Positions 24,879-35,992 of a stretch of DNA of 64,000 nucleotides are shown piece by piece (position 1 is the stretch's first letter; every line of letters begins with the position of its first letter). Both the position numbers and the translations under genes were made by a program. The DNA lies in NCBI GenBank assembly GCA_032622095.1, contig CP136064.1, positions 214,472,205 through 214,536,204 of the forward strand. The letters run 5' to 3'. Source of the DNA: Siphonodentalium dalli (Eukaryota; Mollusca; Scaphopoda; Gadilida; Siphonodentaliidae). The notes beneath the pieces were generated by a model. That model made no database searches. It saw only the letters and a program-made list of their open reading frames with translations, and was not told where the DNA came from.

Positions 24879-26392
24879 TTTCATATAAATTGTCATTTTA
24901 CTTACCTACTTTTCGAGGTGCCAGGAGACTCTACAGAGATATCCATCCACATAAGTTGATGCATATGTATAGAGAGTGTGACCGCTGGTAGTGGAAAACC
25001 ACCCCACGCAGTTGAAATTTGGGAAAAGTATGTCATCACGGACTTCAATACTTGTATGTACAAACCGGACATTATCGCTATTATGGACCGTTTCAGGGCT
25101 CCAGGACACTCCACACGCATAACCCACGAACATGATAGGTATGCCATTATGGTCACAACATGAGTCCTAATTACAATTTAACCCCACGCAGTCGGATTTC
25201 GAGAGCACGAGGTCACCACGGGTCCCGACATATTCGTCGTGATTTCATATAAATTGTCATTTTTACCTAAATTCGAGGCGCCAGGACACTCTACAGAGAT
25301 ATCCCTCCACAATAATTGATGCATATGTGTAGAGAGTGTGACAGTTGGTAGTGGAAAACCACCCCACGCAGTTGGAATTTGGTAAAAGTAGGTCATCACG
25401 GACTTCAATACTTCTATGTACAAACCGAACATTATCGCTATTATGGCCCGTTTTTAGGGCTCCATGACACTCCACACGCATAACCCACGAAGATAACAGG
25501 TATGTCATTGTGGTCAACACATCAGCCCTAATTACAATTTAACCCAACGCAGTCGGATTTGTAGAGCACGATGTCAGCACGGGTCCCGACATATTCGTCG
25601 TGATTTCATATAAATTGTCATTTTAACCTAATTTCGAGGTGCCAGGACACTCTACACAGATATCCCTCCACATTAGTTGATGCATATTTGTAGAGAGTAT
25701 GACCGCTTGTAGTGGAAAACCACCCCACGCAGTTGAAATTTGGGAAACGTAGGTCATCACAGACTTCAATACTTGTATGTACAAATATGCGTGTGGAGTG
25801 TCCTGGAGCCCTAAAAACGGGCCATAATAGCGATAATGTTCGGTTTGTACATAGAAGTATTGAAGGCCGTGATGACCTACTTTTACCAAATTCCAACTGC
25901 GTGGGGTGGTTTTCCACTATCAGCTGTCACACTCTCTACACATATGCATCAACTATTGTGGAGGGATATCTATGTAGAGTGTCCTGGCGCCTCGAATTTA
26001 GGTAAAAATTACAATTTATATGAAATCACGACGAATATGTCGGGACCCGTGCTGACCTCGTGCTCTAGAAATCCGACTGCGTGGGGCTAAATTGTAATTA
26101 GGACTCATGTGGTGACCACAATGACATACCCATCATGTTCGTGGGTTATGCGTGTGGAGTGTCCTGGAGCCCTAAAACGGTCCACAATAGCGATAATGTA
26201 CGTCCGGTTGTACATACAAGTATTGAAGTCCGTGATGACCTACTTTTCCCAAATTTCAACTGCGTGGGGTGGTTTTCCACTACCAGCGGTCACACTCTCT
26301 ATACAAATGCTAATGTGGAGGGTTATCTCTGTAGAGTCTTCTGGCACCTCGAAAAGTAGGTAAGTAAAATGACAATTTGTATGAAACTAGCT
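24879..26392. repeat. Inverted array of about 360-bp repeats between two Helitron ends
   Basis: On the left, units begin TTTCATATAAATTGTCATTT at 24880, 25238 and about 25600. Each contains CCAGGA(C/G)ACTCTACA, a GCATATGTGTAGAGAG-type phrase, GTGGAAAACCACCCCACGCA and ACTTCAATACTT. From about 25788 the same units run in the opposite direction back to 26392. The turn-around is asymmetric, because the left side lacks the piece that follows the junction on the right. All frames here (25618-25917, 25712-26005 and similar) are mirror by-products of the repeat. Confidence 0.85.
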
Positions 26393-27215
26393 GATGTGCC
26401 CGACTTCGTCCGGGCTATTTAGGGATTTCTTAGTGATCGCCTCCGTCTGGACTAACTATTGTTCGATCGGTAGCAAAGTAGGCCTACATATCAAATTTGA
26501 GTCGAATCGGTCGAGGTTCAGAAACATGCCTATATGAGCGTACATGGTCAAGGTCAATGACATTGTCGTACGTTAAATTGGACTTGCCCATATTGTTGCC
26601 GGGATCAAATTAGGTCCAGAAACATGCCTATATGAGCGTATATGAGCGAGGTAACGTTCAAGGACACGGCCGCGCGTGAAATTGGACCCGTCCATATTGT
26701 CCCCGGGATTAAAGTAGTCCTACATACCAAATTTGAGCCGGATCGGTAAATATCAAGAAACATGTCTGTATGACCGATGTCAAGGTCAATGTCAAGGACG
26801 CAATCGCACGTGAAATTGGACCCGCCCATATTGTTCCCGGGATCAAAGTAGGCCTATATACCAAATTTGAGTCGGATCGATCGAGGTTCAGTAAACATGC
26901 ATATATGAGCGAATATGAGCGAGCTCAAGGTCAAGGTCAATGACACGTTCCCAGGTGCAATTGGACCAGCCCAAATTGTTCCCGGGATCAAAGTAGGCAT
27001 ATATACCAAATTTGAGTGGGATCGGTCAAGGTCCAGAAACATGCCTACATGAGCATATATGAGAGAGGTCAAGGTCAAGGACGCGATCGCACGTGAAATT
27101 TGACCCACCCGTATTGTTCCCGGGATCAAAGTATGCCTACATATTAAATTTTAGTCGGATCAGTCGAGGTCCAGAAACATGCCTATATGAGCATATATGA
27201 GCGAGGTCAAGGTCA
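26393..27215 (-). mobile_element. Helitron-like element (right, minus orientation)
   Basis: Read on the minus strand, it ends with the perfect stem CCCGGACGAAGTCGGG followed by CACATCAGCTAG (at 26393-26425). It carries the same 130-bp units as the left copy, but about one unit more at its 5' side. Here the hairpin is intact, whereas the left copy has a 4-bp change in the loop. A truncated piece of the central repeat follows at about 27215-27360. Confidence 0.65.
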
Positions 27216-27247
27216 AGGCTAATGTCGGGACTAGTGCTGACCTCGTT

Positions 27248-27357
27248 CTGAAAAGTCTGGGCTCTGTGGAGTGTTATTTTAATTACCACTGGTGCGCTGA
27301 CCACAATGGGCTCTGTGGAGTGTTATTTTAATTACCACTGGTGCGCTGACCACAATG
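27248..27357 (+). repeat. Direct duplication of about 54 bp
   Basis: The block from GGGCTCTGTGGAGTG through GCGCTGACCACAAT occurs twice in a row without changes. It is derived from the tail of the approximately 360-bp repeat family. Confidence 0.85.
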
Positions 27358-27959
27358 ACATATTTATGATTGGGTGAATACATGTACCCTTAACCCAATC
27401 GGGTTATCTCTTTTATACTCCCGAACCACCTTCATTTTCTTTTCATAATTGTCATTTAACTCTTATTTTCTGCTATCTTGAACAAAACAAAAAATTTATT
27501 TTGATTAATTTATTTTCTACGCCATTTTATTTATTTCAGTATTACTTAGGATATTTGATGAGAGGAGCATTTAGTAAGTTGTAATAACTTGTGCTCCAAT
27601 CCCCGTTGCTCATCATTCATCATTATGTATACATATATGTGTGCGATGACAAATAAAATATGTTCAAACAAACAAAACAATGCCAATTTCAGCGAACCAA
27701 GGTAAAATATTTCTATTGTATGAAGCTGCTTATAAAATAATCCATAAACAATTGGATAAGTTACACTGTACTTACCTGGTAGCACGAGTGCACACTGTTT
27801 ATGATTTGATTGATAGGCATGTTGTGTATATATTATCACTGACGGCCAGTTTTCCATGTCCGACAAACTGCCATAGAATTGGTTGCATAGCAATATCGAT
27901 TGCTTTCACGTGTTATTTCAAATGGTTAATGGTGTATCGTGTTGTGAACTTGTGAATAC

Positions 27960-28815
27960 AAAGCTATCAAGATTCAAGGCTCTTTATTGTTGTTCTAATT
28001 ACATATGTAATACACGAACAAATCAATATATAATAAATAGCACTATGGTGTAAACAAATAAAATGGTAAGTATATAACATTGAAATTTATTAAAGTCATC
28101 TTAAGCATTTGCCGTCGTCACGTGTATGTCTAGAGATGGTAAGGTAAGGTGGTGGTCCGAATAATATAGTGTGCAAAGTACATTCCTGTGAGGTATATAC
28201 CCTCGACAAGGAGTGAACTATGCAACATGTCGGGCGTATCTTAAAAACCCACACAACTTTAGAATTGAGCAGAAGTTATAAACGTGTATTTGCTCAGTAA
28301 GGTGGCGGGGTAGACATCTGTTTCTCAAAGAGCTAACTCTGGTGCATTCCATGATCAAGTGGTATTCGTCCCCTATTGAACAGCGAGTACAGTATGTGCA
28401 GACTCGCTCTTCAATAGGTTTCTTAGACTTAGACCAAGACCCAGTTTCTGTGGGAAGATAACTATTAGTGCACCTAAATTTTGACAGTAATCTAAGATTT
28501 CTATAATTTAGCACTGAAAGATATTTTTCAATTCCAAAATCGTGCTTAATTCGATTTGTTCTACAATGAGGATGGATATCTACTAATCCTTGTGTGTACT
28601 CCAATAACATATGCTCATAATAAATTTTTATTTATTTTGTGTGTATCCGATTTAATTAGGTTGGTCCAGTAATTTAGCATTCTGCTTTTAATGTCGACAC
28701 TCGGTGGATATACGCCTGTTTCCCCATACACCATGCCAGTTGGAGTACTCGGCTTTAGTCCAAGGACATACTTAAGGAACTTCAATTGTACTTTCTCTAT
28801 TCTTTTAATATATTG
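27960..28815 (-). mobile_element. LINE-C: 5'-truncated non-LTR retrotransposon
   Basis: Minus-strand similarity to the 3' end of a LINE ORF2 begins at about 28815 and ends at 28218. It is followed by a 3' region with an AATAAA signal (complement at about 27983-27988). Sequence upstream of the truncation (28860-28995) is an unrelated GGATTCCGGATCCGG repeat. Confidence 0.75.
28218..28812 (-). pseudogene. LINE-C ORF2, C-terminal part
   Basis: The first segment reads YIKRIEKVQLKFLKYVLGLK, TPTGMVYGETGVYPPSV and RMLNYWTNLI, a phrase pattern typical of the RT-distal domain of one animal LINE group. A one-base shift at about 28612 breaks the frame. The second segment (28610-28218) contains NLRLLSKFRCTNSYLPTETG and a zinc-finger-like CTYC-x-RCSIGDEYHLIMEC. 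No RT catalytic motif is retained. Neither frame is a cellular gene. Confidence 0.78.
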
Positions 28816-28865
28816 TGTTTGAAATGAAATAAAATAAAATAAAAGCGATTCCATAAACTTGGGAC

Positions 28866-29158
28866 TAACTTTTAACCCGGATTCCGGATCCGGATATGGA
28901 TTTGGCAGAAAAGGTTCTTTTCCCCGGATTCCGGATCCGGGTCCGACCCACATTTTTAATTTGCTTAAAATCACTATTATGTGGCATTTTCGCATTATAT
29001 CACCGTTATATGTGACTTTATCAGCTAGCTTGATGTTCTAGCCACGACTCCGGGCTTCCCATGGCTAAAACCAGACGACTGGCTCATACAAGTGAATCCG
29101 GATTGTTCTCGATTATTAATCCCGGACTGGTCATTTGTCTCGTTAATCTCTCCCCCCC

Positions 29159-29206
<48 letters not shown>

Positions 29207-29266
29207 ATCTATCTATATATATATATATCTATAAAATATGTCTTAAAAGGTGTTACTCTTCATATT

Positions 29267-29311
<45 letters not shown>

Positions 29312-29645
29312 AAGTTCTTATCAATATGATAACACCAATTAAAGACCCATCAAATCTTTAATGTATGTGACTTTATCAGCTAGCTTGATGTCCTTACAAC
29401 ATTAAAGAATACTTTAATCCAACTGTATTTATATGTCATGTATATTGATCTCTCCTATACTTGGAGGTAATAAAGATATCTCTCTCCCTGTCGTGCAGAG
29501 TGCAGATGTACGAACAAATCCCCTTGGTTCAGTTCCGGGAAGCAAATCCGGGTTATTCTCGATTGATAATCTTGGATTCGGGTATTCTAATGTCAAGGTA
29601 CTGGTACTTAATGTTGAATCATAGCATATTGGTGGTGAGCTCGTT

Positions 29646-29685
<40 letters not shown>
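28866..29685. repeat. Cluster of short direct repeats and microsatellites
   Basis: GGATTCCGGATCCGG occurs twice at about 28869 and 28925. The phrase ATGTGACTTTATCAGCTAGC, continuing TTGATGT, occurs at about 29010 and about 29366. A block with TCTCGATTRTTAAT-like sequence followed by (CT)n occurs at about 29100-29195 and again, more diverged, at 29550-29681. (CT)n at about 29158-29192 and 29647-29681 and (TA)n at about 29269-29304 break up the interval. No gene is visible. Confidence 0.7.
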
Positions 29686-30189
29686 CTCTCTGTCGCCTCC
29701 TCTGTCTCCTCGTTCTTTCATGAGTCCCTCATATTCCAACTGCACACATGTTTCTATTCATGTTCAATATTTATCATATGTGTGTATGACAGGCATGGAA
29801 CGGATTCATTAGGGTATCACTTTGCAAACAAAAACGTGTTACTCAGTTTTTCCCGGCTGTCGCAGAAGACATAACATTGATTTAGATACAGTTGTCTCCA
29901 ACATGTATAATTAATTAAAACAAGCTTCATTATTTATATAAACATCTATGCTAATTAAGTTGAAGACATTTTGTAAAAAGACATTTCCAGAATAATTTAT
30001 GTAATTTATTAATGATCACAGGCCTATATCTAAGACGTGCACACCATGATGTCCAGTCTAATCAATACTGATTCCTCTGCCAGATTAGTAATTCAGCGAC
30101 AGAGTCCCGTGTACCTCTATGTCATTGATTGGTTAATTGTAGTCATGTGACAGTTTATTGCACAGTTGCCCACCGAAGCCCTCAGTTAA

Positions 30190-30731
30190 AGGGATACTGT
30201 ACGCCATTTTCAATAAATTCCCGATAATAACAGCGATCTAATATCGATATTATATAGAAAAATAAGTGATTTGAGTCGAAGATGTTATCTTAAAATCAAA
30301 GTTAATAATTTGATATAAATTTAATTTATGGCTGGTGCCATGCATAAAATAAATTACGAATTTCCGTGTACAAGACGTAATCAAATTAATTCACAGATAG
30401 TGCATTTGGCAACGCGTGGCACACATGATCGTTTGAAAAATTATATTGATATGGGGCGTAAACTCAAGCCACTGATTGGTGACTATACAATAACTTAAAT
30501 GAGTATATGGGACTAGTATACATATAATAAAACATTTATTTGATACATTTGCTTGAAAACTATACAAAACTTACTCGACAACAACGATTTGTATTTTCGC
30601 ATTCCGGCTAATCTGCCATCCATAACATTATTTCGTACTCAACAGACTTTCAAATAGCGGAAATCTGGTTACCTTATTCTACGACTCAGAGACTATTGAA
30701 ACCAACAACAACATTTGAGTACAGTATCCCT
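30190..30731. mobile_element. TTAA-flanked MITE, copy 2
   Basis: This is the same family as 15209-15790 but inverted. It starts AGGGATACTGTA and ends TACAGTATCCCT, with TTAA at 30186-30189 and 30732-30735. It is 542 bp, about 40 bp shorter through internal deletions, and diverged at scattered positions. No coding frame is present. Confidence 0.8.
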
Positions 30732-30944
30732 TTAACACCACCCACCCAAGATTTATCGCTGATTTGTTACAGATGAAACATGAATAAACCAGAATATTGT
30801 TGTTTTTTGTTAATAACATGATACAATATTGTGATAAAATTTTTATCTCTAATCCCTATGAATTGGATTTCAATCCCAGACAATGAGGATAGGATAATTA
30901 TCTCTCAATCTTCTCCGATTAGTCTACTTTAATAGTGGACTATT

Positions 30945-31210
30945 TTAATCATTAGGAGATACTAAGTCCTAATTAGGAGATACTAAGTCATAATTAGGAG
31001 ATAATATCAATTAGGAGATACTAAGTCCTAATTAGGAGATACTAAGTCCTAGTTAGGAGATACTATCTCATAATTAGGAGATAATATCTCCTAATTAGGA
31101 GATACAAAGTCCTAATTAGGAGATAATATCTCATAGTTGGGAGATAATAAGTCCTAATTAGGAGATACTAAGTCCTAATTAGGAGATACTAAGTCATAAT
31201 TAGGAGATAG
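30945..31210 (+). repeat. Minisatellite of 16-20-bp units (ATTAGGAGATACTAAGTCCTA)
   Basis: About 14 units of AATTAGGAGATACTAAGTC and variants (AATATCTC, AAGTCATAATT) follow one another. There are no spacers of constant length, so it is a minisatellite rather than a CRISPR. Confidence 0.9.
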
Positions 31211-32024
31211 TATTTTTTGTTAGGTGGAACTAATACGCTTCCATACTATCGGTACCAAGAAATGCTAGACTACTTAATAATTTCACACAACACTCAAATC
31301 ACCAAATAGCTTATTGTCTTGGCTCTATGAGATCAGACTTCATTTCTATCATAATGTTGAGTTCGGTTTTGATTGCATAATATAGCATCATACCCCATTT
31401 ATTATAATTACTAAAGCACACACTGTCCAATCGGCTCGCGGAATACCAGTGTGAACGTCAGAATACCAGTGCTCCACAGGAGAATATCAGTGTTTTAAGC
31501 GATATAATGGTATCATAATTAGAACTGGACGGCTAAATAACGACACAAAAGACAATGGAAAGGTATATACAAGGCCCGGCCTTTACTCTTTTCATTAACT
31601 CATTTCGTAAATGTTGCATTTAGCATTTCATCATCAAACTCATAATTCAAATATTTAGTCATTCATACTTAGCCGCTTCACCTATCAATATGCCATCTTC
31701 ATTTGTGCCAAATCTCACATCGTCACGTTGCGTATTCACAATGTTATTCACAAAAATTTATCAACAACTTTCACACATTTTTCACTTCATGGGCGCAGCC
31801 ATATTTGTTTACGTCAGGGGAAGTAATCTCTGGTTAAACTTTCCGGTTTTACGTAGTCTGCTCTTTGGAAGTTGTGCCTTCACAAACGATCATGTATTCC
31901 ACATAAATGTTACTCAATTACTTATGCATAATAAATATATGTGAAATAAATATTTATTTAGATGCGTAATTCATGCACACAATGGAACTATATTTACTCT
32001 GCATGCACGAGACAGCAGAAACGT

Positions 32025-32160
32025 CCTCATTGGCTTGCAGACACCTTTCTATGCAAGGCTCTGTTCGCAGAAGCGTTCTCATTGGCCTGCAGATTTACCT
32101 ATAAATTTCCAGCATTCTCATTGGCTTGCAGACTATCTGCAGATTCTTTTAGTATTTAAA
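32025..32160 (+). promoter_or_regulatory. Promoter-like block: three ATTGG boxes and a TATTTAAA box
   Basis: CTCATTGGCTTGCAGA or a close variant occurs three times (about 32028, 32078, 32116), each containing an inverted CCAAT box. TATTTAAA follows at about 32152. The same block is present, mirrored, at about 39052-39190 in the right arm. Multiple CCAAT boxes some 30-120 bp upstream of a TATA-like box is a known Pol II promoter layout. Activity here is an inference. Confidence 0.4.
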
Positions 32161-32404
32161 CCTTAAAAATTTGTAAATCAAGGTTCTGCATCTAAAATTT
32201 CAAACTCTTGTTCATTCTAGGAAAGTGTTGTTTTAGTTTCTAATACAGGTATATTACTTTGTATAGTAAGGTGTTCTTATTTAAAAACTTTAATAAGTTG
32301 TCTAAACTTATTTAAATAATTAATTATGAGCACTTAGAACCTTTTAATAAGTAATTTATAACGGTAATTTTTCATGGCCTAGTTTCACTTGTGTCGTGTT
32401 GGTT

Positions 32405-32940
32405 GAATTGTGCATTATGTCAGAAGTGACAAACACATGCACCCTGCTCACAGAGAACGTTCAGACCAGAAGTGGTTCAAAGTTCCATGTGAAGTAGACT
32501 GACAGATATTTTATATGCAAATTTCTGCATCTTTCTATTTAGCCATGTATTTATTTATGATGAGTTTGACTTAGAGTTTTTTTGGGAAATTTAGGTAATG
32601 TAGTACCAGAAGTGGTCACACATAAAACTCTGCCATCCGACTCAGTCAGAAGTGACTTGATGGCTGAGCATGTAATAATCATTAAGTGAGTGTCCTATTA
32701 CCCATGTCTTGCATCGCAGAAATTCTATATATGTCTGAAGTGACTAAGTGTTGAGTAATTGACGGTCTGAAGAGACATGTTGATGGTGACAGTACCAGAA
32801 GTGGTCAAAATCCATCAACATTTAAGTCAGTTACATCAGCACTTGTAAAAATCTGCCTTCCAAATAAATAAGCCTGAAGGGGCAGATAAAATGGAAGTTG
32901 CAAGTGGGCTTCAAATCAGACCAAAGTCAGAAGTGACTGG
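32405..32940 (+). repeat. Cluster of eight AGAAGTG(A/G) motifs
   Basis: Two alternating forms, TCAGAAGTGACT and ACCAGAAGTGGT, occur at about 32418, 32463, 32607, 32647, 32731, 32767 (degenerate), 32803 and 32928. The intervals are irregular (about 35-145 bp). The mirrored set is at about 38278-38790. Repeated subterminal words of this kind are often transposase-binding sites; that role is not shown here. Confidence 0.6.
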
Positions 32941-33872
32941 TCTATGTACATCAGATGACTGGATTGTATGCCTTGTATTATACCGATAGGGTTTAGTCAA
33001 GGTACTCTTCCCACTTGTATTTTATTCATAAAATATTTATTAGGGAAATAGTTTTTTTTAGTAAATAAATTTAAAGTTAGTCTAAGTGCTCAGTTTAAAG
33101 GCAGTTTAGGAAATTTTAGCAAAGCTATACAGTACGGTGCAGAACCCTGGAACAAAATTTACTACGACGCTCTAGGTTTTGTTCCAGTAATGTCAGTAAG
33201 TAAGAAGTATCATTCTCTGGTAAGGCTAAGTATTAAATATCTGTCATATCATCACTCTGCATTGACAACATATATTGCAGGTGACCACCTGTGGATTCTG
33301 TACTTATCAGCCCTTGTAGTTTTATTCATTGGCATGTAAATGGTGCCAATAAAGTCTCATTTCCTAATCTTACCATTTTATATTTCACATACTTTTTATA
33401 TTTAAAGGCATTAATCAAGTCTATGCCTATTTCACATAATTCACTTATTTAATTATTAATCTTTAGTAAGTGGTTTCATGCTTGGCCGGTAATGGGGCTA
33501 AGTTATGGTAAGTTTCGGTTGCATTTTCTGCAACATTTTAAGCTATTAAGCTATTTCTATTATTTCATTACTTAGCCATTAATTCAGCTAAGTAAGTTCA
33601 TCTAATATTTAAAGTTTTATAAAAAACTTTATACTTTATATGGTTTTAGAATAAGTGAAACCATGTCTTGATATGCAACCATATTAAGCCATATTCATTT
33701 ATTATATTTCTCATAAATAAGTTTTTGTAGTGGTATTTTAATATCCTCAGTGCATAATCCACATGATCACCGGTGTTCGCTATTGTGTGACTGTAGGGAC
33801 AGTCTTCATTTATATAGTATCTGGGTCGCGCCTAGAACTATATGTCCCATTCGTAAATCTCCAAAATATGTG

Positions 33873-35748
33873 GGCAACCGTATTATTTTTTATTTTTTTT
33901 TAATATTTTTATTCGGGTCTAAACAAATAATTACAGACAGACATGTGAGGAATCAAGGACACAATACATGCACTTGGTTAAAAAAAAAGAAAAAAAGAAA
34001 AAAAGAATTAAAATATTTTAAAGATATTGATATGAGTGGGATAAAATATAAAGTGTTTTGTCCTAGGCTGAAATAAACATGTTCAATTAATTTTATATGA
34101 TTGAGTATATATTAAATGGTATAAGATATTGATCAATTTAGACTCTGCACCGTTGATACTTTTGTGGGTTTTTCGTCTCTTATGTTTATGTTAAAAATAA
34201 TTCATTAATTATATTCCATCTCTCTTGAAAAAAGATATCTTTTTTTGTAGAATAGCCCTTTAATGGCACAATTTCAATTGTCTTTTAAGTTTTTAACCAT
34301 TCTATAAAACCATGTGAATTAGGGTTAGTAGCTTTTATCTTACAAGAGTAGATATATCTCTTAAATAGAAGTATGGCAATTTCTATTATTCCTTCATTTG
34401 GATTTCCATCAGGTACACCAAATATAATGTTATTTTGTGACACTTCAAATTGCAGGTTACATTTATCTTTAATAGTCTGCTGAAATTCTAGTAATACAGA
34501 TTTTGTTACATGACATTCATAAAATAGATGTAGGCATGTTTCTTTTCCTGTGTGACAAAAAGAGCACATTTCTGTTTCCGATATTTTACATTTCATAAGT
34601 TTGGAGTTAGTATATAAAATATCATGATTTATTTTGAATTGAAAAGACAATAGACTAGTGTCATTTGTAATCCTACTTGCCATTTTATAAATTGATTTCC
34701 ATTCAGTGGGCATGAAAGTTTGCCCAAGTCTTTCCTGCCATTTTTTTTGGGACATTTCAGGAACTGTGATGACATGACTCAAAAAACTGGGGTAAAAGGT
34801 TCTGCATGCTTTCTCGCAAATTTTCAATTTCTCAACATTTTTTGATGTCACGGTGCAGAGTCTTAATTGATTTTCCTTTATACATGTTTTCCATGTTTTA
34901 GGTAAAGCTGCTAAAAGACCCTGGTAGGTGGTGAAAGGAATTTTGATGTCATAGTTTTGACAAAATGTGTTATAATCCAGAAAGGTGGAGGTGGCATCAA
35001 CAAGATCATTCACAAAATAAACATCTTTTCTAATCAAGCTTTTGTTGATGAACATTTTACCATTTATTATAATTTTTGGGTTGTAGAATATTGGTTCTGA
35101 TAAGATTTCTTCAGGGGTTGTGGTGACTTTCTCATCTAAGCTTGCCCAATCATTAAAGACATCTGTCCAAAAGGGATTGAGTTTTTTACAAACTATATTA
35201 ATACCTTCTTTGTGTAGATGCCATACTTTGTAACCCCCAAAGGGTTCTAAATCATCAATTAACAGAGTTTTCCAATTTGCTTCTTTGTGGACATCTAGAA
35301 GCTTTTTAATCCAAGTCATTTTCAATGATTTACAAAATGAGTTTAAATGAGGGAATTTCAAACCTGCGTCTTCTAAAGTATTAATCATTACGCTCCTTTT
35401 TATTTTGTCTGGTTTTCCAGACCAAAGAAATTTGAATAACATTGATTGTATTTTATCTGTTAATTCTCGAGATGGAGAAGGTAATACAGTGAGACACTGG
35501 GTTAGGATTGGTAATGCCAGAGTCTTAACGACTGTTGTCTTGCCATACAGACTGAGGTTTCTAAATGACCAATCATTTAGCAGATTTTCCATCTTCTTCA
35601 ATTTTGTCCTATAATTATTTTCTATATAACTATCATTAAATAGATCAAATTCAATTCCCAGGATAGTAACTGACTGACTATGGTTCCACAATATGTTTCT
35701 ATCCGTTGGGATTTCGTCACCACAACCCCTTTTAGGCAACCGTATTAT
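33873..35748 (-). mobile_element. LINE-D: 5'-truncated L1/Tx1-like insertion with 14-bp target duplication
   Basis: GGCAACCGTATTAT stands at 33873-33886 and again at 35735-35748, and once only at the corresponding place in the right arm of Foldback-2 (near 37344-37357). The T-rich run directly after the left copy is the element's poly(A) tail on the minus strand. These are the hallmarks of target-primed reverse transcription. The inserted length is about 1.85 kb. Because only one arm carries it, it arrived after the foldback had formed. Confidence 0.93.
34285..35734 (-). pseudogene. LINE-D ORF2, post-palm region to C terminus
   Basis: This 480-codon open frame is truncated at its N terminus by the insertion boundary. 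It begins shortly before an LGIEFD motif and continues with a KKMENLLNDWSFRNLSLYGK block, LFKFLWSGKPDKIKR, GLKFPHLNSFCKSLKMTWIK, and an FQFKINHDIL block. It ends in a zinc-finger-like CSFCHTGKETCLHLFYEC (C-x2-C-x7-H-x4-C spacing). These are the post-palm domains of L1/Tx1-type ORF2 proteins. The catalytic RT centre and endonuclease are absent. The frame is fully open, which fits a young insertion, but it cannot be functional. Its apparent first residues before 35734 come from the target duplication, not from the LINE. Confidence 0.87.
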
Positions 35749-35992
35749 GTAAGACCCATAGGGAGTTGAACAGGTTATTTATAAGACAACAAAAAATGTC
35801 TTTGATTCTGTCAGATTTTCATAACAGTTCTCATTATTAAATATTCCAATACCACAACAAATATATATAAACTTCAACCAGTGAGCTCAAATATTTATCG
35901 GTGTATGTGCCTTGTTCATATGTTGTGTAACTGTTTTGTGTTGTATCGTATCATCAAAGTGTTATTTCTGTGCCGGCCTGTTGTAAATACGT
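35749..35992 (+). repeat. Foldback-2, left arm, inner part (continues beyond LINE-D)
   Basis: Arm homology resumes directly after the second target duplication with TAAGACCCATAGGGAGTTGA. It runs to the GTGCCGGCCTGTTGTAAAT block at about 35970-35990, mirrored at about 37095-37340. Confidence 0.88.

Larger units (their letters stand above)
31571..33872 (+). repeat. Foldback-2, left arm, outer part
   Basis: This pairs with about 37360-39641. It contains, going inward, a promoter-like CCAAT/TATA block (32025-32160), a cluster of AGAAGTG motifs (32405-32940) and an AATAAA at about 33351. Frames at 31690-31944 (plus) and 39265-39504 (minus) are mirror images. They remain open in both arms but have no recognisable domain. 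Confidence 0.88.

Noticed and set aside
25618-26005. Overlapping reading frames of 84-99 codons on both strands that look alike
   Set aside because: They are the two strands of an inverted tandem repeat and so translate to the same peptides. They have no domain and no independent coding signal.
31690-31944. 84-codon frame conserved in both Foldback-2 arms (also 39265-39504)
   Set aside because: Conservation is explained by near-identity of the arms. The peptide has no recognisable motif and lies in the terminal region upstream of the promoter-like block.
34285-35739. Complete cellular gene of 484 codons on the minus strand
   Set aside because: The frame begins in a LINE target duplication with a non-ATG codon and all of its motifs are LINE ORF2 motifs, so it is a truncated retrotransposon fragment.
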